From Nyssa sinensis (lineage: Eukaryota; Streptophyta; Magnoliopsida; Cornales; Nyssaceae), in assembly GCA_008638375.1 (NCBI GenBank), contig CM018052.1, positions 11,775,006 to 11,839,005 on the forward strand: 64,000 bases of DNA. Reading direction: 5' to 3'. Position numbers and translations under genes: made by a program. This document shows positions 21,990-33,183 of the stretch, piece after piece (within the stretch, counting starts at the first letter, position 1; each line of letters opens with the position of its first letter). The notes under the pieces were generated by a model. That model was not told the origin of the DNA and made no database searches. It saw nothing but the letters and a program-made list of their open reading frames with translations.

Positions 21990-22830
21990 CTATAATAAGG
22001 GTTCTTTTATTAAATATTCTATATGCCTTATTGTTGCGTATCCTAGGAAAATTCTTTCATTTGATTTAACATAGAATTTGCCTAAGTTTTCCTTATCATT
22101 TAGTACATAACACTTATATCCAAATACATAGAAGTAGTTAATGTTTGGCTTTCTTCCATTTCATAGTTCATAGGGTGTTTTTTTAAGCTTTGGACTTGTA
22201 CATACCCTATTTATTACATTACAAGCAGTGTTTACTACTTTAGTAAAAAAATTGGTAGCTTATGTTCGTTTAAAGTTTTCTACCGATTTTTTGGAGAGAT
22301 ATATTTTTCCTTTCAATTACACCATTTTGTTGAGAAGTTCTTGGTGTAGAAAATGGTGACCAACTCCATTTTCATCACAATATTTTTTCATGTCTTTATT
22401 ATCAAATTTTCTACCTCTATCACTTTTTACATTGTTTATAAGGTAGCTTTTTTCATTTTAAATTATCTTATAAGGCTTTATGAAGGTTGCATATGCTTCA
22501 TCTTTGTGTGCAAGGAATAATACCCAAGTATATCTTTGAGTAGTCTTCAACAATCACAAAAGCATAATATTTTTTTAACTAGGCTTGTTACTCTATTTGG
22601 TCCAAATAAGTCCAAATGCAATAGTTGTAATGGCCTTGAGGTAGAAATTTCCTTTTTCTTTTTGAAAGAGAATTTTGTTTGTTTTCCTAATTGGCAAGCT
22701 CCATAAACACCATCTTTTGCAAATTTGATTTTGGGGAAGCCTCTAACTAGTTCATGCCTAGATAAGTTAGAAATTAAATCCATGCTAGCAAAACCTAATC
22801 TTCTATGCCATAACCAACTATTTTGCATTT
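21990..22830 (-). pseudogene. Element B GAG-pre-integrase and integrase
   Basis: The open segment 22828-22547 has LWHRRLGFASMDLISNLSRH, GVYGACQLGKQTKFSFKKKK and RPLQLLHLDLFGP, which is the zinc-binding domain leading to the integrase core of Ty1/copia. In the HHCC motif the second His (LGHAS in relatives) is Phe and the first Cys is Tyr. The core continues in broken frames to about 22000 (NGVVE-type and YKCYVLN-like pieces). Confidence 0.87.
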
Positions 22831-23039
22831 AAGGCCGCAAAACATTTAATATTTTGAGAAGCAATATTATCAAAATATATACAATAAATGTTATTATCTC
22901 TATATGAAACAAATAACAGATTTTCATGGTTATGCATATTTGATTAAACATTTATTTGATTCAAATATGACAACATAACCTTTATAACATAATTGACTAA
23001 TACTAAGAATGTTATGTTTTAAATCATCAACAAGTAAAA

Positions 23040-23205
23040 TATTTTCAATAGAAAGAGAAGAGTTTTACCTATACTTCAAATACTCACATATCCTCTATCC
23101 TTTGGTGTGAGAGTTGTGAACTTGTTCTTATTTCTAGTTATGTGTCTTGAGCAGCTACTATAGAGAAACCACTTGTCCTTACTTGAAGATGATTGGAGGA
23201 AAATC
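23040..23205 (-). pseudogene. Element B copia protease remnant, active site lost
   Basis: The minus strand reads DKWFLYSSCSRHITRNKNK at about 23176-23120. The family motif is D-S-G-C-S-R-H-M-T; here the catalytic Asp is Tyr and the Gly is Ser. It continues as FTTLTPKDRGYVSI. Confidence 0.75.
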
Positions 23206-23639
23206 TACAAAAGTCACTTATGTGACTCCCTTTGGTACCCAAACCTTTTTGGTCAACCTTAGGAGAAATATATATATATATTTTTTTGGCACCCATATCA
23301 TCCTAACTTTACCCTTCAAGTTTTATTTGATGCATTTGAAAAAGAAGCATGATTTGGCGCATTTGAACTTGAGGCTTTAACAAAGAATTTTGATATAACT
23401 TTTGTTTGTTATAGGTATTATAACCCAAACTGACCTTATCAAACACACACTTTGTTGTAAGATAATTTTATCTAAAATTTCACTCCATTTAGTAAATTTC
23501 TTTAAAGTGAAGTGTAAATATTCAGCTTTCTTTCTAAAAGAAAAGTTTTCAACTTCAAGACTTTCAAATGCTTTTCTTTTTAAGCAAAGTTGTTCATTCT
23601 TATTTTACAAAATATCATTTTGATCCTTAATATCCCTTA

Positions 23640-24855
23640 TTTTATTTGAAAGAGAGAAAAATTTCTTTTTGAAATCAATATTGGTGAAAGTAAGTTTCTT
23701 GAGCTTATCATGCAATTCTTCACAAGCATCTTACAATTCGTCATAAGTAAGAGAGAAATTAGGTTAGAGATTGCCCCATCTTCTTGAGCCAAGAAGCAAA
23801 AGTTATCTACATCTTGGTCACTTGATTTTTCTTCCAAATCATCTCAAGTTGCTTTAATTGCATTCTTTTTGCTTTTTTTTTTCTTCTCTTTTTCATTTGA
23901 GTTTAGGACATTCGACCTTTATATGTCTTAACTTTTGACGTTCAAAGTAAACAAGAGGATCCTTCTTAAAAGGTTCCCTCTTGCTTGAATCTCTTTTTTA
24001 TTGCCTTCTCCCAAGTTGTTTCTTTCTTAGATAGTTTTTGAATTTTATTGTGATCATGTAAACATCTTTATCACTCTATTGGTCCTCATCTTCATCTTCA
24101 CTTTCATGAGAAGATGATTTGAGAGCGATGCTCTTTTTTGGCTTATTCTCTTCTTCTTCATGATTTTTCATGGTGAGTTCACGAGTCATGAGTGATCCAA
24201 GAAGCTCATCAAGGCTGAGAATATTAAGGTCTTTCACTTCTTATATGGCTGGCACCTTTGGTTCCCAATTTCTTAGTAGTTACCTGAGAATATTTCTCAC
24301 CATGTCAACATTAGTATAGCTCCTGCCAAGAGCTTGTAAAGAATTAATAATATCAGCAAATTTAGTAAAACTTTCAGGAATAAATTCATCAACATTCATT
24401 TTAAATAGTTCATAACTATGAACTAGCATGCTAATTTTGGATTTTTTAACTTGATTTGTACCTTTATAGGTAACTTTAAGTTTATCCTATATCTCTTTTG
24501 CAGATTCGCTAGTCGAGATTCTATTGAACTCATTTGCATCTAAATTACAATATGAGTTACTTATGACCTTAACATTTATTTGGATAAATTTGAAATCATT
24601 CTCATCCCAATCATTTTCTTCTTTGACTTTTTAGAAGTGTCTAAAATTTTTGTAGGAATGTGTAGTCCATTTATAATAACTCTCCTTATCTCATAATTTA
24701 AGGCTTGAAAATAGATCTTCATTCTAGTCTTCCAATAGAGATAATTTTGTCCACTTAATAATAAAGGCCTATTGGTTAATTGCCCTTTAAAAAAAATGGT
24801 TCCTACTATATTTGTAATGTCTTTTCTCTTAGATTTTTAAATCTATTTAAAGAGA
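23640..24855 (-). pseudogene. gag: Element B copia gag remnant
   Basis: In broken minus-strand frames: CNLDANEFNRISTSESAK (about 24550-24490), TYKGTNQVKKSKISML (24470-24420), then LDELLGSLMTREL and an acidic Ser-rich linker, then the zinc-knuckle region as ERQKLRHIKVECPKLK near 23940-23890 with both early Cys residues replaced. The 23837-23637 segment is the acidic region after the knuckle. It differs from the family A gag, so B is a distinct lineage. Confidence 0.75.
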
Positions 24856-24859
24856 CTAG

Positions 24860-24871
24860 ACTCTGATATCA
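24860..24871 (-). other. Primer binding site of element B (degenerate)
   Basis: The plus strand ACTCTGATATCA matches the complement of the initiator tRNA-Met site at 10 of 12 positions. Confidence 0.75.
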
Positions 24872-24873
24872 CT

Positions 24874-25108
24874 TGTTGGATCAAGCGCTTATCGCGATGC
24901 CAAAAGCTAAAGATTTTAGTGAGGGTGCAACTTTATTTCCTTAAAACTTCTCAGCGACTAGTGCTAAGAGTCAATTGTGTTGTGCATGGCAGGATGTTGG
25001 CTCTCCCGGCCAACATAGTTGTTTGGTAGATTTGGGGCATTTGGATACAGGTCTACGGTAATTGGTGTTTGAGGCCGAATTTGGAATTGGGTTATCCATG
25101 TTCTAGAA
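24874..25108 (-). repeat. Element B 5' LTR, U5-side fragment
   Basis: It starts TGTTGGATCAAG (plus strand) beside the primer site and is cut after 235 bp by the TGTCACGCCCC end of Z1. The continuation is not found in the window. Confidence 0.6.
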
Positions 25109-26581
25109 TGTCACGCCCCTACTTTAGAGGGTCGAACTACGGGGTCATTGGGACCCCGAAAGGAAGATATTAGGACTAACCATCCTAGTTAAGTATATAA
25201 TACATGCCATTGTTTTTGAATTGATTTTTCTTTAATTGGTTTCTCTTTAATAAGTTTCGGTTCGGTTCCATGATTAGACTTGTTCAAGTCCTGTAATGGG
25301 ATTAAATGAAAATGATAACTATCAATGGCATTACACCAGCCATCCATCAATAGTTTATACTATAATAATGTTTAGAGCTGACTTTAACAGTCCTTATAAA
25401 CAAAACGTATATAACATGGTCGGAAGGGTACGGACACCTTTAATAAATACAATTGAGTAAATGAATAAATATAAACTGGACACTACATTAACTTCTGCCC
25501 ATCCTAAAAACCTCCAATAGCTGCCCTTCTTCAAGTCAATACTTGTTATTCCCATGAACAACAGGGGTGTGTCATAAAGCTCAGTGGGGTTTCTCAAAAC
25601 ACACAAGCAAACAATGTGCAAAAACTAATGGAAGTCCAAAGAGGACAATTTCTAATGTCCAGTATGCATCACAAGCACACAATAGCAACATCCAATAATC
25701 ATAGGCTTAGACAATATAATCCATAGACATGGTGCCAACCCGTGTGGTATAACAATAATAACCAAGCAGTCAGTATTGATACCAAATTGAACACAAGATA
25801 TGAGTATGAGTGTACAAACCCCATGAAATACCTCCATTTCCTATTCAAAGCCTTAAAAACAATATATATGCCAACATGTATGCCGCCAACCAAAGTTACA
25901 TCAAGTATCATCAATAAGAAACATGTAATCTATCAATAAGTACAAAGGTATACCACGTAATTATAAAAAGGGAAGCGATCATAGTTGTATCAGCCCATGA
26001 CGAGAAATATTAATGATTCATTCAACTTATTTTTTTTCTCTCAATAATCTCAATCCCAAGAAGTATCCACCTAATTTGGCCCCTAGTAAGCCTGAGTGCT
26101 TTACGGACTATTGACCCGATGGAGACAAATGACCACTCACGTGGGTTTATAGCTTGCAAACCGATGGGAGACACCATCCCTATCATAAATAAAACCCCGG
26201 GTAAAGTGCAATCTCACCACACTCAAGAGCACATAAAAGACGTGACTAATTTTCATCCCAAGTCCTTCCCTCACAAACTATCTATTTCCATAATCCCAAA
26301 TATCTCAAATCCATACCACACACAGTGCTCATCAATATCAATATCCCCTTAAATATCACATCACTCAGGTATGTCCAGCAGTATAAATAACAATGTCATC
26401 AAATCCATAAAAATACTATTGACCATAAGAGGGGATTTTTGATTCACAATAATTACAGAAGCAATAGTGATCATAAATATCCATGACAGAAATAAAAATA
26501 ACAATAAGCACCAACAAGGGAATCACATTTATCCTGCAGTTTCATGTAAACGTCCAACATCATGGAAATCAAGATAGTAAT

Positions 26582-29300
26582 TGTCACATCCCGAACCCCA
26601 CCCTATGCGGATGTCGAGGACGTGACTGCCAGTTGGTCGCGACGCGACCAACCAAAGGCAAATTCTGAACTTTTTCGACGAATTGCACTCTAACTGTAGG
26701 GTCAGATGCAGCGGAATTTAAAACTTTTTCTTTGTGTCACGGGAATGCAACTCACTTATCCATCATAAGTATATGTATCACAGAGCAAGACTAAATCCAG
26801 TCAGTCAACAATTCTAATCTCAGAGCATATCTAAAATCAAGCATATAACAACAGAGCAGATCTAATATCTCTAGAGTACCATTAGTTCCATGAGCCATGT
26901 CTATCTAGTATATATCAGTCAAGTCAGTCATAACATACCACTCACCGGAATAACCAGGTTCAATCCACAATAAACCAGTCTCTACAATTCAGTGCCGTCA
27001 GATCCTTACTTGCGATGCCACTTGGCCTATTCACGTCATGTCATAGTACCTTCTAATCCAATGGAGGTAATTCCTGAAAAATGTCAGAATAATTGGGTGA
27101 GCTTAAATAAGCCCAGTGAGTAACACAGATTCCCTATCATGGGTTTCAAAACCAGTTTTGTGCTTCCAAGGCACATGGATAATTTAGTCATTTCAAAAAT
27201 AACTATTTTTATAAATCCATTTCATAAGCAGTCTAGTACAATAAAACAGAATCGAACAAACAATACAAACGGATCGGAACATGACATAACCAATCGGTCA
27301 AAACAATAACTATTGCTAATATATCGGTCGAGACACAGACTTTTCATTAACGGAATGAATCATAACGGAACTGGACCATATATCAATCAAGACAGACAGA
27401 TCATCAACGGACGGAACATGTCAGAACCGGACGGAACATATCAATCGAGGCAGACATATAATTAACGGACAGAATATAACGGAATCGAACGGAAACAATA
27501 CATCAGTCAAGCAAAGGCATATCGCGAACGGATAAAATTATAACGGAACTAAACGGAAACAATACACTAATCAAGACACAGGCAATCATGAACAGGACAC
27601 AACATAACGGAACTGGGTAGAAACAATATAACAATCAAGTCAGGGACACATCACTGTCGGAACTAATCATAACTGGACTGAACAACAATCAAAACAGACG
27701 TATCATCAATGGACAGTACACAACGGAACTGGACCATATATCAATCAAGGCAGACACATTATCAATGAACAGAATATAGCAGAATCGAACGGAACAAAAC
27801 ATTAGTCAAAGCAAAGACATATCATCAACGGACAGATCATAACGGAACTGGACCATATATCAATCAAGACAAACAGATCATCAACAGACGGAACATAACA
27901 GAATCGATCGGAACAATACATCAGTCAAAACAAAGACATATCATTAACGGATAGATCATGACAGAACTGGACCATATATCAATCAAGACAGACAGATCAT
28001 CAACGGACGGAACATGTCAGAACCGGACGGAACATAACAACCGAGGCAGACATATCATTAACGGACAGCACATAACAGAACTGAACGAAATTCCTAATTC
28101 GAAGGACACAAACACATCACGTGGAATGTGGTACAAAGGGTGTACAATAAGTACATACATTTGAACAATATAGCATTCAGACAGTATACTATACAAAGCG
28201 GTACGATACAACAAAATGTTGTTCTTTGCCTATATCACATGGTTTATTTAATCGTTTCAGAAATAATGGTTCAATATATCCATTTTATCTCAACAGTTCA
28301 AAACGGGCAAAACAGTACGGGATGCTAGCACAGGGATCATGAATATAGTCAATTATTTAAAAAGACTAAAACCATGTCATAAGTGATATAGTACGAAAAG
28401 GCATGCATTTAAATAATTGCACTTAAATAATTGCATTCAAAACAGATCAGTAAATCAAGGGACAGTATCAAAACAGTGTCAGAAGTTACTCACAAACTTT
28501 ACGCTTATTTCCTTGCATAAATAATCCGATAACCTCCAGGTACGTCAGGCATCTCCATGTATATCCTGAATAATAATCATCAATCACAGACAGATCAGAA
28601 CTCATCCATTCAGGTCTCATTCGTCATCTTAGGTATCTATCGGATTACCTAAGATAGCCTAGTAGCCTATCGCCCTTCCATTGGGTCTCACCCGAGGCTA
28701 TTTCATTCTTTAATTAGGCTTAGCAGTTATTAGGATTATATCCTAAGTCATTTAGACTTCAATTGTTATCAGTCAGGCATTCATTCAACCTTAGGGGCAA
28801 AATGGTAATTTTACCATTCTTGTCCCGGATCCTATCGTGGTCTTCGGAATAGTCTTTATATCTTAAGTACAAAGTTCTACATCCTTTGGACTCCAATCGG
28901 TATCAGTTAGGTTCTCATTTTAACCATAGGGGCAAAAATGGTAATTTTGCCATTCTTATCCCGGACCCTGTTATGGTCCTCAGAATATCCCATATATCGC
29001 ATATATGAAGTTTTAAGTCTTTTAGACTTTAATCGGTATCAGTTGGGTACTTATTTAGTCTTAGGGGCAAAATGGTAATTTTGTCATTTTTGCCCCGGAC
29101 CCTATCATGGTCCTCAGAACGTCCCATATATCTCATGTATAAATTTGTAAGTCCCTTGGACTTCATTTGGTATCTGCTTTAGATCATCGGGACACATCAG
29201 TCATTTCTCGTTTTACGCGTTGATAGTTCCGGAGTCTTACTTAGCCCTTCAGCGTTCATAATTATACTTACGATAATTTATCAGATCAGATTGACCTTTA
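26582..29300 (-). repeat. Left arm of the inverted repeat
   Basis: About 2.7 kb, pairing with 29587-32622. It contains a diverged tandem array (27330-28100) of units with CGGAACATAACGGAACTG and ATATCAATCAAGACAGAC, the reverse complement of the array in the right arm. Apparent frames here are by-products of the array. Confidence 0.8.
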
Positions 29301-29586
29301 TGAGATCAGATCAGATCAGATTGACCTGTATAATTATGTCGAACATAACAGAGGTCCATTTTATGAACTGACGTGCCGAAAAATATGACACGTGAAATTA
29401 CCAAATTACCTCTGATACTGTACGAAGCCCAAATGAAGCCCGATTGGGATGAAATTGATACCGATAGAAACCCGAACACTGGTGAAACTGTATATCCGAA
29501 TAAATGACGAACCGGGGTCAGAATCTTACGAAACGTAAAATGACCAAAATGCCCCTGAGCACATGAAGTGCAAAGTAGAGGTGGAA
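29301..29586 (+). other. Spacer at the centre of the inverted repeat
   Basis: 286 bp without a partner in the other arm. It has the module AAAATGACCAAAATGCCCCT in the same orientation as in the plus-strand long LTRs, so it probably belongs to the right-arm LTR. The left edge has GATCAGATCAGATTGACC duplicated (about 29282-29298 and 29304-29326), a short direct repeat at the junction. Confidence 0.6.
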
Positions 29587-32500
29587 TAAAGGTCAAACTG
29601 ATCTGATAAATTATCATAAGGATAATTATGAACACTGAAGGGCCAAATAAGACTCCGGAACAGTTAACGCGTAAAATGAGAAATGACCGATGTGTCCCGA
29701 TGATCTAATGCAGATACCAAACGAAGTCCAAAGGACTTAGAAAATTATATACAAGATATATGGGACATCTTGAGGACCTCGATAGGGTCCGGGACAACAA
29801 TGGTGAAATTACCATTTTGCTCCTACGGTTAAAATAAGAACCTGACTGATACTGATTGGAGTTCAAAGGACCTAGAACTTTATATTTAAGATATAAAGAC
29901 TATTCTGAAGACCACGACAGGGTCTGGGGCGAGAATGACAAAATTACCATTTTGCCCCTAAGGCTAAATAAGCACCTAACTGATACCGATTGGAGTCTAA
30001 AAGACGTAGAACTTTATATTTAAGATATAAAGACTATTCGGAGGGCCTTGACAGGGCCCGGGGCAAGAGTGATAAAATGACCGTTTTGCCCCTAAGGCTG
30101 AAGAAGTAACTGACTGATAACGATTGAAGTCTAAATGACTTGGGTTATAATCCTGATGACTGCTGAGCCTAATTTAAGAATAAAATAGCCCCGGATGAAA
30201 CCCGATGAGAGGGCGATAGGCTACTAGGCTATCTTAGGTAAACTGATAGACACCTAAGATGACAAATGAGACCTAAATGGATGAGTTCTGATCTGTATAT
30301 GATTGATGATTATTGTTCAGGATATACATGGAGATGCCTGACGTATCTGGAGGTTATCGGATTGTTTGCGCAAGGAGATAACCGTAAAAGTTTGTGAGTA
30401 ACCTGGAACTTCTGACTTGGTGTATAAGTACACCGTCTAGTTACTGTATTTTGATTTACTGTACTGTTTTGTATACTGTACTGTCTGAATGCATACTTTT
30501 TTATACTGCATTACTCGTAACATGATTTTGTACTGTCCTGCTCTCCTGTTCAGTTCGGGTCTGTCTTGTTCTGTTGTATGGTCTGTCCTGGTTTTATTCT
30601 GTACTGTTGCGTCTTGTGAGTAAACCTGACTCCTGAATTGGTGTATAAGTTCTGTCTAGATACTGTATTTTAAAGCACTGTACTGTTTTGAACGTTATAC
30701 TGTTTAAAAAAAAGCATATATTTAAAGTAGCATATGCCTTGTCCTGATTGATATTGTACCAGTTTGTTCCGTCCTGTTCAGTTCCGATATGTCTTGTTCT
30801 GATAGATATATTGTTCCGTTTTGTTCCGACATGTTCAGTTTCGATATGTCTTGATCTGATTGATGTATTGTTTCGTTTTGTTCCGTCCTGTTCAGTTCCG
30901 ATATGTCTTGTTCTGATAGATGTATTGTTCCATTTTGTTCCGACATGTTCAGTTTCGATATGTCTTGATCTGATTGATTTATTGTTTCGTTTTGTTCCAT
31001 CATGTTCAGTTCTGATAAGACTTGTCCTGATTGATATTGTTTCGTTTGTTTTCGTCATATTCAGTTCCGATATGACTTGTCCTGATTGATATTGTTTCGT
31101 TTGTTTCCGTCATGTTCAGTTCCGATATGACTTGTCCTGATTGATATTGTTTCATTTTGTTCCGTCATGTTCAGTTCCGATATGACTTGTCCTGATTGAT
31201 ATTGTTTCATTTTGTTCCGTCATGTTCAGTTCCGATATGACTTGTCCTGATTGATATTGTTTCGTTTTGATTCGTCATGTTCAGTTCCAATATGACTTGT
31301 CCTGATTGATATTGTTTCGTTTTGTTCCGTCATGTTCAGTTCCGATATGACTTGACCTGATTGATATTGTACCGTTTTGATCCGCCATGTTCAGTTTCGA
31401 TATGTCTTGTTCTGATTGATGTATTGCTCTGCTTTGTTCCGTTATGATCCGTCCTGTTATGCCTCTGTCCTTGATTATGCCTGTGACTTGAACTGGTGTT
31501 TTGTTCCGTCTGATCCCGTTATGTACCGTCCGTTAATAATCTGTCTGTCTTGATTGATATATGGTGCAGTTTCGTTATGATCTGTCCGAATTCTTGACTT
31601 GGTATATAAGTTACTGCATAGATACTGTATTTTGATGCACTGTACGGTTTTAAAAGTTATACTGTCTGAATGCATGTTTTTAAATGCAAACTTTTATACT
31701 GTATTGTACGCGGCATGATTTTGTCCCGTCCTACTATTGTTTTGTTCGGTCTGTCTTGTTCCATTTTATGGTCTATCTGATTTTGTTCTGCTATGATGTG
31801 TCTGACTCTGGGTACCATTCTGATTATGAGCGGTCTGGCATAAGTAGGCTTGATTACGCGCCTAACTGATATATTATTGTTATGCCCTGTTATGTTCCGC
31901 CTAGTACTGATCTGTTCTAATATTTGAATTAATTGCCTATACTCTCGTTGATATATTGGCATCATGCACTGTTCCGCCTGTTCTGATTTGTTTTTCCGTT
32001 TAGTTCAGTCCTGTTTTATTCTACTAAAACTGCATTTAAAGTAGATTTATAAAACTGCTATTTCAGAAATAACTGAACTACCCTTGTGCTTTGTAAACAA
32101 GAAATGGTTTTGAAACCCTTGACAAGGAACCTGTGTTACTCATTGGGCTTTTCGAAGCTCACCCCATTCCCTAACATTTTTCAGGAATAATATCTGTTGG
32201 ATCTGATGGCACTGATCTATGGAGACTGGATTACTGAGGATTGAATCTGTTTAATCAGGTGAGTGATGTAATACGACTGACTTGACTGATATGTACTAGA
32301 TATAGACATGGCTCATGGATTTAAACGGTACTCTAGAGATTATAGTTCTGCTCTGTTGTTATATGTCGGATTATAGATATGCTCTGAGGTTAGAATTGTT
32401 AGCTGTTGGATTTTAGACTGGCTCTGTGGTACATAACCTTACAGTGAATACATGAGTTGCATTCCCTTGACAAAAAAAAAAGTTTTAGATTCCGCTGCAT

Positions 32501-32622
32501 CTGACCCTACAGTCGGAGTGCAATTCACTGGAAAGTTCAGAAATTGCCTTCGGTTGGTCGCGTGGCGGCTGACTGGCATCACGTCCTCGACATCCGCGTA
32601 GGGTGGGGTTCGGGATGTGACA
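29587..32622 (+). repeat. Right arm of the inverted repeat
   Basis: About 3.0 kb, oriented like a plus-strand LTR whose 3' end is at 32622. It includes repeated gypsy-LTR modules with TTACCATTTTGCCCCTA and the 55-57 bp tandem array. Confidence 0.8.
30730..31440 (+). repeat. Tandem array, about 12 units of 57 then 55 bp
   Basis: GATATGTCTTG recurs at 30786, 30843, 30900 and 30957 (period 57), and CTTGTCCTGA at 31021, 31076, 31131, 31186, 31241 and 31296 (period 55). Because 57 is a multiple of three, the first block yields open frames of 93-154 codons on both strands with 19-residue periods; these are artefacts, not genes. Confidence 0.9.
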
Positions 32623-33183
32623 ATTTAAATGTTTCAAACTTCATGTTCATTACAAATATAAGGTCTTACTCATTGTTTTCATAATATACAAAATTTCTAC
32701 AAGTTTATTTCATATGGCTTAGGGCTTATACCCTTATACAACTCAAAATATGCCTCAAGGGCTAAATATCCTCTGTGGTCCATTTCTCCTCCACTCTTCA
32801 AGACTTCATCAAGTCCCAAGTACTGGGAGCCTCATTTGTAACATGATATCCCACGAGGGGTCAGCGCAACTGCTATGACATAGTGCTAATGCAAGGAACG
32901 AAGTTAAGGTGTGGCATGTGCAAGTGTACATTTATAATCTACATGCCTTGCAATTCATTAATATAATGCAATGGCAATATGCGTGACACACCCATGCAAA
33001 CTCTATGCCACCATGTCTCAATTTATGGATCGCTCCCGTTGGATCAGCGAGTACCAAACCCGTTCACGGATCGCTCCTGTTGGATACTGGGCACTAATGT
33101 AATGGCCAATTTTGGGTTTTTCACCACAGGATCTACACTCTCATAATGCATAACACCAAGTGCTCAACCTACACTATGTTTTC

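Larger units (their letters stand above)
18538..25108 (-). mobile_element. Copia element B: partial 5' LTR, gag-pol and post-pol ORF
   Basis: Minus-strand order from right to left: LTR end (25108-24874), primer site, gag, protease, integrase, RT, RNase H, spacer with palindromic boxes, a plant-transposon-type ORF, a purine-rich tract, then the family A LTR that interrupts it at 18537. Integrase before RT is diagnostic of Ty1/copia. All genes carry many stops and frameshifts. Its LTR end differs from family A's, so it is a separate family. B's own 3' LTR is not seen in the window; its 5' LTR is broken at 25109 by Z1. Confidence 0.85.
26582..32622. mobile_element. 6 kb inverted-repeat structure: two LTR 3' portions fused head to head
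   Basis: The left end TGTCACATCCCGAACCCCACCC is mirrored at the right end as GGGTGGGGTTCGGGATGTGACA. Matching continues inward on both sides to about 29300 (left) and 29587 (right), leaving a 286 bp spacer. Each outer end resembles the 3' end of the long gypsy-type LTRs at 17722, 36417 and 41534, so the arms look like LTRs in opposite orientation with their 5' parts lost. There is no primer site or polypurine tract at either end. The flanks share only AATT, which is itself palindromic, so a target duplication cannot be shown. Confidence 0.8.

Noticed and set aside
30594..31089. Open frames of 93-154 codons on both strands with repeats such as IRTRHIGTEQDGTKRNN
   Set aside because: They arise from a 57 bp tandem array whose period is a multiple of three; there is no domain, and the frames occur on both strands at once.
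26582..32622. Classical foldback DNA transposon
   Set aside because: The outer ends match LTR 3' ends, and no clear target duplication exists beyond a palindromic AATT.
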